The notes under the pieces: model-generated
Databases searched by the model: none
Seen by the model: the letters and a program-made list of their open reading frames with translations, nothing else
What the model was told of the DNA's origin: nothing
In this document: positions 1-7,235 of the stretch, one piece after another
Layout of the letters: each line of letters begins with the position of its first letter
Numbering within the stretch: the stretch's first letter is position 1
Translations under genes and position numbers: made by a program
NCBI RefSeq assembly: GCF_030908385.1
Contig: NZ_CP133091.1
Location: 2,156,128 to 2,220,127, forward strand
Direction: 5' to 3'
DNA from: Mangrovimonas sp. YM274
GTDB taxonomy: Bacteria; Bacteroidota; Bacteroidia; Flavobacteriales; Flavobacteriaceae
DNA: 64,000 nucleotides

Positions 1-1
1 T

Positions 2-424
2 GAATTTAACATAGAATTAGAGATTGAATCTTATGACGATGCCGAAGATATTGTTGTTACCAAAGATGATGGCTATATCTACATTGAATTGGAGAATATT
101 TATTTTGATTTTGGTAAGTGGGATATAAAACCACAAGCCGCGAGTATTTTGGATATCATGGTAGGTTTGCTAAAAAAATACCCGAGAATGGAGGTACAAT
201 TAGGAGCGCATACCGATTCTAGAAGTAGTGAAGAATACAACTTGAATTTATCATTGAATAGAGCAAAATCTACACTTGAATACCTTGTTGCCAATGGTAT
301 TGAGCGTTCCCGATTAAGATCTAAAGGATATGGCGAAAGTCAACCTTTGGTAGATTGTAAAGACGATTGTACGGAAGAAGAGCATTCTATCAATAGACGC
401 TGTGAGTTTTTAATTTTGAAATAA
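2..424 (+). CDS. OmpA-family outer-membrane protein, C-terminal part (5' truncated by window)
   Basis: The reading frame is open from the left edge, so only the last 140 residues are visible. They form an OmpA C-terminal peptidoglycan-binding domain. It begins with the strand segment IYFDFGKWDIKP, then has the diagnostic HTDSR, NLNLSLNRA and GYGESQP blocks, and ends with the NRRCEF strand. The TD...R residues are those that bind diaminopimelate in peptidoglycan in this family. A TTG codon at 89 is internal to the domain and is not a believable start. In Bacteroidota such domains usually end long proteins with TPR or PD40/WD40 repeats, but the N-terminal part lies outside the window. A strong hairpin terminator follows 36 bases after the stop. 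Confidence 0.93.
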   Translation, partial: EFNIELEIESYDDAEDIVVTKDDGYIYIELENIYFDFGKWDIKPQAASILDIMVGLLKKYPRMEVQLGAHTDSRSSEEYNLNLSLNRAKSTLEYLVANGIERSRLRSKGYGESQPLVDCKDDCTEEEHSINRRCEFLILK

Positions 425-460
425 ATTTGGACTATCTAGAACTAATTCAATAGCAATCAA

Positions 461-495
461 AAAAAAGCTGTTTCGTCCATGAAACAGCTTTTTTT
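461..495. terminator. Rho-independent terminator, bidirectional
   Basis: An A-rich inverted repeat (AAAAAAGCTGTTTC / GAAACAGCTTTTTTT, loop GTCCAT) gives a G+C-anchored stem with a T-run on the plus strand. The complement also has a T-run. It ends the OmpA-family gene and may also stop transcription of the convergent EamA gene. Confidence 0.85.
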
Positions 496-542
496 AATTT
501 ATAAATCTTCTTTCTACTCCTATTTGATCTTGCAGAAGCATA

Positions 543-1460
543 TCATCTTTTAAACCTGGAAAATATTTCCAACGTCTTTTTAGTATTGATAAAATACACT
601 CCCGTAAGTAATACTACTGCAGCTACAATAGACTGAGCAGTGATATGTTCGTTTAAAAAATACCACCCTAAAACCAAGGCCACTATAGGATTGACATAAG
701 TGGACGTAGCTACCTTTTCTGGAGACACGGTTTTTAGCAAATAATTAAAGGATGTAAACGCCACAATACTTCCCAATAAAATTAAAAGTACCATAGAAAC
801 TGTCACAGAACTCTCCCATTGTGCTGGCATTACCCATTGCTCCTGAAAAATCAAACTGGCCAATAGCAACATAATCCCTCCCGTAAACATTTGGTAGCCC
901 GTGTTTACAAAATAGTTTTTTGGCAAATCTGCCTTTCCAACAAATAAACTACCATAAGCCCAACTCAGCATACAACATAAAATCATAAGCATTCCTAAAA
1001 CCGAACCTTCCTGACTAATTATTTCATTTTGGCTTACCAACAAATAAATTCCCACCACACCAAGAATCACTCCAACTACAGACATTGGCTGTATTTTTTT
1101 TCCTTGTAAAATGCGCATTAAAATCAGAACTATTAAGGGCTGCGCCGAAATTTCCAAAGCCGCAAAACCACTATCTACGTATTTCAAGGCCCACACCACA
1201 ACACCATTTCCAAAGGTCAAAAAAAGAAAACCAGCAAAAATGGTATTCATTAGTTGCCGGGAGGAAATCTTTAATGAAATCCCCATAATTTTTGAGATGA
1301 TAAAAATCAATATTCCCGCCGATATAAATCTTACAGAGGCCAACATAAAAGGAGGCAATTGCGCCACAGCAATTTTATTCAACAGATACGTGGAGCCCCA
1401 AATGACATATATTGCAAAGAAAGCGAGAATAATTAAGGTAGTATTACGCGATGTGCTCAT
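543..1460 (-). CDS. EamA-family (DMT superfamily) transporter
   Basis: 305 residues of very hydrophobic sequence, with about ten predicted transmembrane helices in two EamA repeats (roughly residues 5-135 and 145-290). Early motifs VIWGSTYLLNKIAV and RFISAGIL are typical of RhaT/YdcZ-like drug/metabolite exporters. A TTG 21 bases further upstream could extend it, but the ATG at 1460 gives MSTSRNTT directly before the first helix and is preferred. It is an inner-membrane permease that probably exports small metabolites or amino acids. The substrate cannot be read from sequence. It stands alone between the OmpA-family gene (convergent) and the FAD oxidoreductase (same strand, 74 bases upstream). 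Confidence 0.9.
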   Translation of the reverse strand: MSTSRNTTLIILAFFAIYVIWGSTYLLNKIAVAQLPPFMLASVRFISAGILIFIISKIMGISLKISSRQLMNTIFAGFLFLTFGNGVVVWALKYVDSGFAALEISAQPLIVLILMRILQGKKIQPMSVVGVILGVVGIYLLVSQNEIISQEGSVLGMLMILCCMLSWAYGSLFVGKADLPKNYFVNTGYQMFTGGIMLLLASLIFQEQWVMPAQWESSVTVSMVLLILLGSIVAFTSFNYLLKTVSPEKVATSTYVNPIVALVLGWYFLNEHITAQSIVAAVVLLTGVYFINTKKTLEIFSRFKR

Positions 1461-1534
1461 TGTGATAATTTGAAACCGCAATATTACGCATAATCTACTA
1501 TAAATCTGCCCTTAAACTTATTTATCAAATCGCC

Positions 1535-2917
1535 TTAGGGGACAATATTTTGATTTACATGAAACAGATTGTTTGGATCGTATTTTTGTTTTATTTCAGT
1601 TAACCTAGTATAGTTATGTTTATAACTAGCTTTCACCCGTTCCTGCCCTTCATCCATCATGAAATTTGAATAAGCTCCACCAGATGAATATGGATGAAGT
1701 GCACCCCAGTAGGCCTTACACCAATCTGTAATTTTCGATGCATTGGATGGACTTGGATCTACCCCCACAATTACCCCCGCATATTTCGCATCTCTATAAG
1801 CCCAAGGTGTATCTTCTTTACCCGGTTTTGAAGCCGCACCACTTATGGGGTACATATGCATTTGTGACAAGGGAGTTGGGATTTCAGAACCAAACTTTTT
1901 ATGTTGACTTGCTGCTTCAGGTTGTATTTCATTATAAAAATCGGCTCTCCAGTACCACTGTAGTCCCGGAGGCATCATGCCATCAAAAAGTGTCTGTATG
2001 GAAGGATAAGGCATTTCGCCTACATGTTCAAAAAAAGGCTGCTGTTCCCTTACAGGAGCAAACACTTCTTCAAATTTATCAGGATCACCTGTATAGCACC
2101 AAACAATACCGCAAAACTGTTTATTGTGTAAATGCTCAGGAAAAGGAGGCCCAGGTACAACCAAGGTGGCAATAAACCCATTTAAATCTTCTGGAGCTTT
2201 ATGAATAAAGCTATCGTACCAAGCCATTATGGTTTCCGTTTCCTCGATAGGCCAAAATGTAGGTCCTCCAATGACCGTTTTAAGCGGGTGAGCCTGAAAT
2301 TTAAAGGCTGTAACAATACCATAATTTCCACCTCCACCTCTAATTGCCCAAAATAAATCAGGGTGCTGTGTTGCATTTACCGTTACAAAACTCCCATCTG
2401 CCAAAACCATATCAGCTTCCAATAAGTTATCTATAGTCAAGCCGAATTTTCTGGACAAATATCCGACTCCTCCTCCCAATGTCAATCCACCAACACCAGT
2501 AGTAGAAATTATTCCAGCAGGAATAACCAAGCCAAAAGGGTGCGTTGCGTGGTCCACCTCTCCCCAAAGATTGCCGCCGCCAACCCTAACCGTATTGTTG
2601 GAAGTATCCACCCTTACAAATTTAATTCCGGAGAGATCAATCACTAGACCATCATTGCAAAGCCCTAATCCTCCTCCATTATGGCCTCCTCCTCTAACGG
2701 CAATTTCTAACCTATTGGCTCTACCAAAATTTACAGCAGCCATAACATCAGCAACATCTACACACATCACAAAAAGACCCGGTTTTTTATCTATCATACC
2801 GTTGTACACCTTCCTAATTTCATCATAATTGGAACTATAAGGAAGCACGACATTCCCTCTAAGCTGCGACTTTAAATCCTCAATTAAAGACAGATCTAAA
2901 TCCTTGATTGTTTTCAT
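1535..2917 (-). CDS. FAD-binding oxidoreductase, PCMH/VAO fold with BBE C-terminus
   Basis: 460 residues. The N-terminal half is a PCMH-type FAD domain with RGGGHN (His79, the residue that usually carries the 8-alpha-linked flavin), GVGGLTLGGG near 145-155 and the RGGGGNYG block near 195. The C-terminus ends in a berberine-bridge-enzyme-like BBE motif (KYDPNNLFHVNQN). In bicovalent family members a Cys stands two residues after PAG. Here that stretch reads PAGIISTTGVGG, so the second flavin link is probably missing. No signal peptide is seen, so it is likely cytosolic. These enzymes oxidise alcohols, sugars or similar small molecules, but the substrate here is unknown. The gene lies 122 bases downstream of the DUF4242/AraC regulator on the same strand, a likely regulatory pairing. 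Confidence 0.9.
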   Translation of the reverse strand: MKTIKDLDLSLIEDLKSQLRGNVVLPYSSNYDEIRKVYNGMIDKKPGLFVMCVDVADVMAAVNFGRANRLEIAVRGGGHNGGGLGLCNDGLVIDLSGIKFVRVDTSNNTVRVGGGNLWGEVDHATHPFGLVIPAGIISTTGVGGLTLGGGVGYLSRKFGLTIDNLLEADMVLADGSFVTVNATQHPDLFWAIRGGGGNYGIVTAFKFQAHPLKTVIGGPTFWPIEETETIMAWYDSFIHKAPEDLNGFIATLVVPGPPFPEHLHNKQFCGIVWCYTGDPDKFEEVFAPVREQQPFFEHVGEMPYPSIQTLFDGMMPPGLQWYWRADFYNEIQPEAASQHKKFGSEIPTPLSQMHMYPISGAASKPGKEDTPWAYRDAKYAGVIVGVDPSPSNASKITDWCKAYWGALHPYSSGGAYSNFMMDEGQERVKASYKHNYTRLTEIKQKYDPNNLFHVNQNIVP

Positions 2918-3039
2918 AATAAATTAAAATTGATTAACACCTTTAAAATTAACACTATACAATTCAATTAAGCATAAGGAATCTGCCTAAAATTTTCAAT
3001 TTTGGGTCATATAGAAAATTTAATAGGATTGGATTTAGG

Positions 3040-4119
3040 CTATTTGTTGTAAGCTGAAGGTAGGATACCGTAGGCTTCTTGAAAACATTTAGTGAAGTAC
3101 GCTGGACTATTAAATCCTGTTTCAAAAGCAATTTCAGAAATATTGCCCGTTTTCTTTTCTAAAAATTCGCAAGCTTTCTTTAACCTGTAATCCTTGATAA
3201 AAACATTCAATGATTTATTGGTTAACCTTTGCATTTTACGATATAGCTGAGATTTACTAAAGCCCAATTGTTTACTAAACGACTCTACCGTTAAGTTGGT
3301 ATCATTCCATGTTTTCTCTGTCAAATCCATTAAAACAGACAGAAATTTCTCCTCAGAAGGGGTCAAACTATGTGTTTGCTCATCCATTACAATTACATTC
3401 AAATTTTCACCTTCAAATAAATTCCTTACTTCGGAGGACAGCACAATTGGCCCTTTTACAAACTCACACATCCATTCAGCAAACTTGACTGTCTCATCGA
3501 AAATACCCCCTTTGTCATTAAAAGGAACTCCTGTGCACAGGCCGATATTCAATTTTAAATTATTGGCGTTATTGTGTTCTAAAATATATGTTTTGAATTT
3601 GTTCTGTAACTCAATAGCACACATTACAGCATTAGTTACAGAAGAGAATGATACTAACGCACAATTTTTATTTTGCTTTACAATGCTACCATCAAAACGT
3701 AAAATAAGTTCTTTAAAATACTTTTGAAGTGCTATTGTCATTGAATTGTCTAGAGAGTGTTTGTGGTCAATTCCACTTACCATTATTACGCGATATGCTG
3801 ATTCTGAAATCACATGTAATTCTCCTTCTTGACCAGTAAATTCAGGATCTTTAATACGTCCTAAAAAGGCTTCTACTATTTTAGGATCCACCTCTATTAT
3901 AGCATGCGGTAATGCGCCATGCGCATGATCGTGCATTTTTTTTAAGGCTTCTTTATTAGGAGCTTCAATAAGGCAAAATGCTGTAGTTTCATCACACCAA
4001 TAAGTCATTCCCTTACAGCCATACAAATGCTGAACCTTAAGGTCTTCTTGATGCATCCTTGCCACGTGTTGCGAAGTTAACTCTGCAGGAATGTTATGAC
4101 GGTCCATATAAATGGGCAT
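3040..4119 (-). CDS. AraC-type regulator with N-terminal DUF4242 (nickel-binding-like) and cyclase-like domains
   Basis: 359 residues in three parts. Residues 1-92 match DUF4242, the SCO4226 nickel-binding fold: MPIYMDRHNIP, CDETTAFCLIEAP, HDHAHG. Residues about 105-235 look like a degenerate class III nucleotide-cyclase domain: DGSIVKQNKNCALVSF, a LQNKF helix, LNIGLCTG and VKGPIVLSSEVR. The metal-binding aspartates of active cyclases are not evident. Residues about 262-358 are an AraC/XylS double helix-turn-helix (FSKQLGFSKSQLYRKMQRLT, IAFETGFNSPAYFTKCF). Family knowledge makes the C-terminus DNA-binding and the N-terminus a ligand or metal sensor. The function is inferred. It most likely controls the FAD oxidoreductase gene just downstream. 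Start ATG at 4119. Confidence 0.85.
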   Translation of the reverse strand: MPIYMDRHNIPAELTSQHVARMHQEDLKVQHLYGCKGMTYWCDETTAFCLIEAPNKEALKKMHDHAHGALPHAIIEVDPKIVEAFLGRIKDPEFTGQEGELHVISESAYRVIMVSGIDHKHSLDNSMTIALQKYFKELILRFDGSIVKQNKNCALVSFSSVTNAVMCAIELQNKFKTYILEHNNANNLKLNIGLCTGVPFNDKGGIFDETVKFAEWMCEFVKGPIVLSSEVRNLFEGENLNVIVMDEQTHSLTPSEEKFLSVLMDLTEKTWNDTNLTVESFSKQLGFSKSQLYRKMQRLTNKSLNVFIKDYRLKKACEFLEKKTGNISEIAFETGFNSPAYFTKCFQEAYGILPSAYNK

Positions 4120-4244
4120 AACGGATGGTTTTTATGCAATTTAATGATTTTACAACAATTTAACAATAAACATAAATTATATACACTTAAAGTCCGTTTG
4201 AATGATTAATTTTAAGTGATGTGAATAAAATTAAAACATAAGGA

Positions 4245-4376
4245 ATGAAAAATCTTCTAAGAGCTCTACTTGCTGGTTTTGGCGCGAAAAAGATAGGAGG
4301 AGGCAAATGTGGTTGTATCGGCGTTATTATTGTATTCGTCATCTTATATTGGCTATTGGGTTATGTTATTAAGTAA
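4245..4376 (+). CDS. Small single-span membrane protein (43 aa)
   Basis: A short ORF starting MKNLLRALLAGFGAKK, then a Gly/Cys turn (GGGKCGC) and one strongly hydrophobic segment (VIIVFVILYWLLGYVI). A basic, amphipathic N-terminus followed by a single helix suggests an inner-membrane miniprotein. It has its own intergenic space, an ATG with purines just upstream, and a hairpin shortly after the stop, all consistent with a real gene. I recognise no named family and assign no function. Confidence 0.6.
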   Translation: MKNLLRALLAGFGAKKIGGGKCGCIGVIIVFVILYWLLGYVIK

Positions 4377-4390
4377 CCCTTAAACACAAA

Positions 4391-4420
4391 GAAAGGGCTA
4401 ACACACTGTTGCCCTTTCCA
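4391..4420. terminator. Hairpin between convergent genes
   Basis: GAAAGGGC and GCCCTTTC flank a 12-base loop that can itself pair (AACA/TGTT). The T-tracts on either side are short and interrupted, so this is a moderate terminator. It would serve the 43-aa gene (plus) and the helicase gene (minus). Confidence 0.5.
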
Positions 4421-4444
4421 TCTTTTGTATAAGTTTACTATAAA

Positions 4445-6001
4445 TTAATCTTCTGGTGGATAACCATGAATATCTTCAAAAACTTCATCGAAATTCTTTC
4501 TTAAATAGGTTTTTAACCTCATGCGATAATCTTCATGTAACCATTTTACAAAATTATGGGTACTATTGCTTATGCACTGCGTATAGCGTTCCAATCTATG
4601 ATTGATATCTCCATCCAACAGCTTTACCAAAGCCAAAGCATCATAAACATCTTCACTGTTTTCAATACAAATTTTAGCATGGTGCTCTATAGAGCGCTCT
4701 AATAGCACTTTAGAAGATTCCCCATTGTTTACAGAGTCTATATAGGCCTGTTTTACATCAAAATATACATCTTCAGACTTTGCAAACTCTGCTCTGATAT
4801 CATCTGGCATTTCATACCTGAAATTGCTTTCAATATCTTCATCATTCACAATATTATCCAAGTAGTATCCAGGCGAACTAAATATTTTTTGCCAATCTAT
4901 GTCTGCTCCCCAAGGTCCAAAACGATGTAGGTTGTTCCCCAAATCGATAATGCTAAATTTGCTCTTGTTTTTATAAATCCTAGAGCCACGCCCTACCATT
5001 TGGTAATACAACGCCAACGATTTGGTTGCTCGGTTCAAAATAATAGTCTCTACAGATGGTTCATCAAAACCAGTGGTCAAGATACTTACCGAGGTTAGAA
5101 TGGCATCTGGGGTTTCCTTAAACCACTTCAATATTTTCTTACGGTCTTTTTTTGAAGCCGTGTTATCTAGGTGAGCAATAGGATATCCCGCCCTTTTAAA
5201 CGTATCGTATACATACAAAGACGTGTTGATACCATTGTTAAAAATCAAGGTTTTCTTTCCTTTGGAGTGCGCCTCATAAGCATACAACAGCTTTTTAAGC
5301 ATGTCTGTATTGGTATATAAATCTTCTGACGATTTAACGGTATAATCGCCGTTAGAACCAATTTCCAAAGTAGTTAACCCAACATTGTAAGCATATGTTT
5401 CTGCACGGGCCAAGAATTCATTTTCAACAAGCGATTCAATGGTTTCCCCAGTAATCAGCTCATTATAGTTCTTCTTCATTGGAAAATCCTTATTGGAACT
5501 AAGTGGTGTAGCCGTTACCCCTAAAATGAAAGACTTCTCAAAATATTTAAACAACTTAGTAAACGAGTTGTAATGCGCCTCATCAATAATCACCAAACCA
5601 ACGTCAGAAATATCAAGCATATCTTCCTGTAAACGGTTGTTTAAGGTTTCTACCATGGCCACAAAACAACTATACTCTTGTTGGTCATCAAGATTCGCCT
5701 TACTATGTATCACCTTGTTGGTAACCTTAAACTCTGTTAACATTTTAGAAGTTTGCTTACACAACTCTATACGGTGGGTTAACACCAATACTTTTTTGTC
5801 ATGGTTTTTAAGATATTGGCGAACCAATTCCGAGAAAATTACAGTCTTCCCACCACCCGTAGGCAACTGGTACAAAAGGTGGTAATCATCTGGTGCTTCA
5901 TCAAATCGCTTGAATACTTTTTCAATCGCTTTTTTCTGGTAACTGTATAAGTCTTTCTCAACGGTATTCTCCTTCACTTCTAAAACGTTAGTATCAGACA
6001 T
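4445..6001 (-). CDS. SF2 DEAD/DEAH-box helicase, paralog A
   Basis: 518 residues from the ATG at 6001; a TTG nine bases upstream would add three residues. The SF2 helicase core is complete. It has a Walker A LPTGGGKT near residue 50, LTHR (motif Ia), DEAH at about 140-143, TATPL (motif III), a C-terminal RecA-like domain with TTGFDEP and the arginine-finger motif VI (QMVGRGSR). The layout resembles the XPB/SSL2/Irc3-like group often annotated as 'DEAD/DEAH box helicase family protein'. The last 140 residues form an uncharacterised helical tail shared with paralog B at 13102-14625. It is likely an ATP-dependent nucleic-acid translocase, but DNA versus RNA preference cannot be told. Confidence 0.9.
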   Translation of the reverse strand: MSDTNVLEVKENTVEKDLYSYQKKAIEKVFKRFDEAPDDYHLLYQLPTGGGKTVIFSELVRQYLKNHDKKVLVLTHRIELCKQTSKMLTEFKVTNKVIHSKANLDDQQEYSCFVAMVETLNNRLQEDMLDISDVGLVIIDEAHYNSFTKLFKYFEKSFILGVTATPLSSNKDFPMKKNYNELITGETIESLVENEFLARAETYAYNVGLTTLEIGSNGDYTVKSSEDLYTNTDMLKKLLYAYEAHSKGKKTLIFNNGINTSLYVYDTFKRAGYPIAHLDNTASKKDRKKILKWFKETPDAILTSVSILTTGFDEPSVETIILNRATKSLALYYQMVGRGSRIYKNKSKFSIIDLGNNLHRFGPWGADIDWQKIFSSPGYYLDNIVNDEDIESNFRYEMPDDIRAEFAKSEDVYFDVKQAYIDSVNNGESSKVLLERSIEHHAKICIENSEDVYDALALVKLLDGDINHRLERYTQCISNSTHNFVKWLHEDYRMRLKTYLRKNFDEVFEDIHGYPPED

Positions 6002-6073
6002 TGATATCAATTTATTGTTTAAATATTACACATTAACATATTGAAAAATAATAAATTACAAAGAAATAATCTA

Positions 6074-6247
6074 TTAAAAAGGGCTGTAAGATGTTTTGCT
6101 ATAAACAAATGCCAAACGGCTCTGCTTATGAAACATAAATGGAATTGTCACTTCTTCAGTTTGGGCTAAATAATAAGCCTGTAACGACTTGAAGAACTTT
6201 TTGAAAAGTGGATTACGGATTCCTAGATCTAAAAATGCAAACATCAT
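6074..6247 (-). CDS. Possible 57-aa protein upstream of helicase A
   Basis: An intact ORF of 57 codons begins with two consecutive ATGs (MMFAFLDLG), directly preceded in frame by TAA, and ends 73 bases before the helicase A start on the same strand. Its composition is protein-like, with basic/aromatic segments such as NPLFKKFFKSLQAYY and FMFHKQSRLAFVYSK. It occupies most of the 330-base gap between the divergent helicase and DUF1853 genes. No family is recognised. It may be a small gene co-transcribed with the helicase, or a relic. Confidence 0.45.
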   Translation of the reverse strand: MMFAFLDLGIRNPLFKKFFKSLQAYYLAQTEEVTIPFMFHKQSRLAFVYSKTSYSPF

Positions 6248-6340
6248 TTACGCAATTGGTTTGCAAAGGTAAAGTTATTATGGATGTTTTTAGAATTAAA
6301 ACTCTAAAAGTTATCGTAAATTCGAATTTTAACACTTGTA

Positions 6341-7150
6341 ATGGACTACAAAAAGTTGAAATTACGCTATATCGGTTATTGGAATACACCATTGCTTTGG
6401 CAGGGCAACCTTATATATGGTTTACAACAATTGGAACTTCCCAATCTCTCCTTACAACCATTCAATGAAACTATTGAGGGTCATTTGCGATTAGGAAAAC
6501 TTGTCGAACGCTTTGTTTTGTATAGTTTTAAGGCAAATGAGAATATTCAAATAATTGCTTCTGGCGCCCAAATCCAAAAAGACCAAAGAACCCTTGGAGA
6601 ACTGGATGCAATCATCAACTTCAATAGCACTCCTATCCACCTTGAAATTATTTACAAGTTCTATTTATATAATGAACACACAGGAAGCGGAGACCTTGAG
6701 CATTGGATTGGCCCCAATAAAAAGGACAGTCTTGTTCAAAAACTCAAAAAACTGAAAGAGAAGCAGCTTCCTTTATTACATCGTCCCGAAACTCAAAATT
6801 TCCTGAAACAGTTATCTATCAATCCAAAACGCATTAAGCAGCATGTTTTATTCAAAGCACAGCTATTCATACCTTGGACTAGAGAAGCTAGTGGGTTTAC
6901 CAAAATCAATCAAGATTGTATTCAAGGGTTTTATATCAAGGAAAAGGAATTTTCCAATTTTAAACATTGTAAGTTTTACATACCCTCCAAGTTAGATTGG
7001 CTCATTATCCCTCATTCTAATGTCGACTGGCACACCTATGCCGATATTCAGCCAATACTTTTAAACCTATTACACCAACAAACCTCCCCTCTTATTTGGA
7101 TCAAACATCCCAACGGAATGATTTCAAAATGCTTTGTCGTTTGGTGGTGA
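6341..7150 (+). CDS. DUF1853-family protein
   Basis: 269 residues. The central block GELDAIINFNSTPIHLEIIYKFYL matches the DUF1853 signature (usually GE.D.....LHLE.A.KFYL). It has the spacing of an acidic/Lys triad like that of PD-(D/E)XK nucleases, with E/D in GELD and E...K in LEIIYK. Downstream LGPNKKD-type residues (WIGPNKKDSL) and KLKKLKEKQLPLL also fit the family. The biochemical role is not established. It sits 85 bases upstream of recQ on the same strand, and the nearby RecQ/TopB genes suggest DNA metabolism, which is inference only. The ATG at 6341 directly precedes the first conserved block. Confidence 0.75.
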   Translation: MDYKKLKLRYIGYWNTPLLWQGNLIYGLQQLELPNLSLQPFNETIEGHLRLGKLVERFVLYSFKANENIQIIASGAQIQKDQRTLGELDAIINFNSTPIHLEIIYKFYLYNEHTGSGDLEHWIGPNKKDSLVQKLKKLKEKQLPLLHRPETQNFLKQLSINPKRIKQHVLFKAQLFIPWTREASGFTKINQDCIQGFYIKEKEFSNFKHCKFYIPSKLDWLIIPHSNVDWHTYADIQPILLNLLHQQTSPLIWIKHPNGMISKCFVVWW

Positions 7151-7235
7151 GTGTTTATTAAATTTGATAACTCTTACCTATTTCGTTTCAATTGCAATCA
7201 CGATTTATCTAATTTGCGCAACTCTTATCCATACT

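Noticed and set aside
1085-1473. Plus-strand ORFs inside the EamA gene
   Set aside because: Antisense shadows of the transporter with no family match.
6208-6468. Plus-strand ORF of 86 codons before DUF1853
   Set aside because: It overlaps the real DUF1853 start in another frame and has no family match; the 57-codon minus ORF explains the same gap better.
7134-7235. N-terminal extension of RecQ
   Set aside because: Encodes a hydrophobic peptide absent from RecQ and overlaps the DUF1853 stop; the ATG at 7236 fits RecQ proteins.
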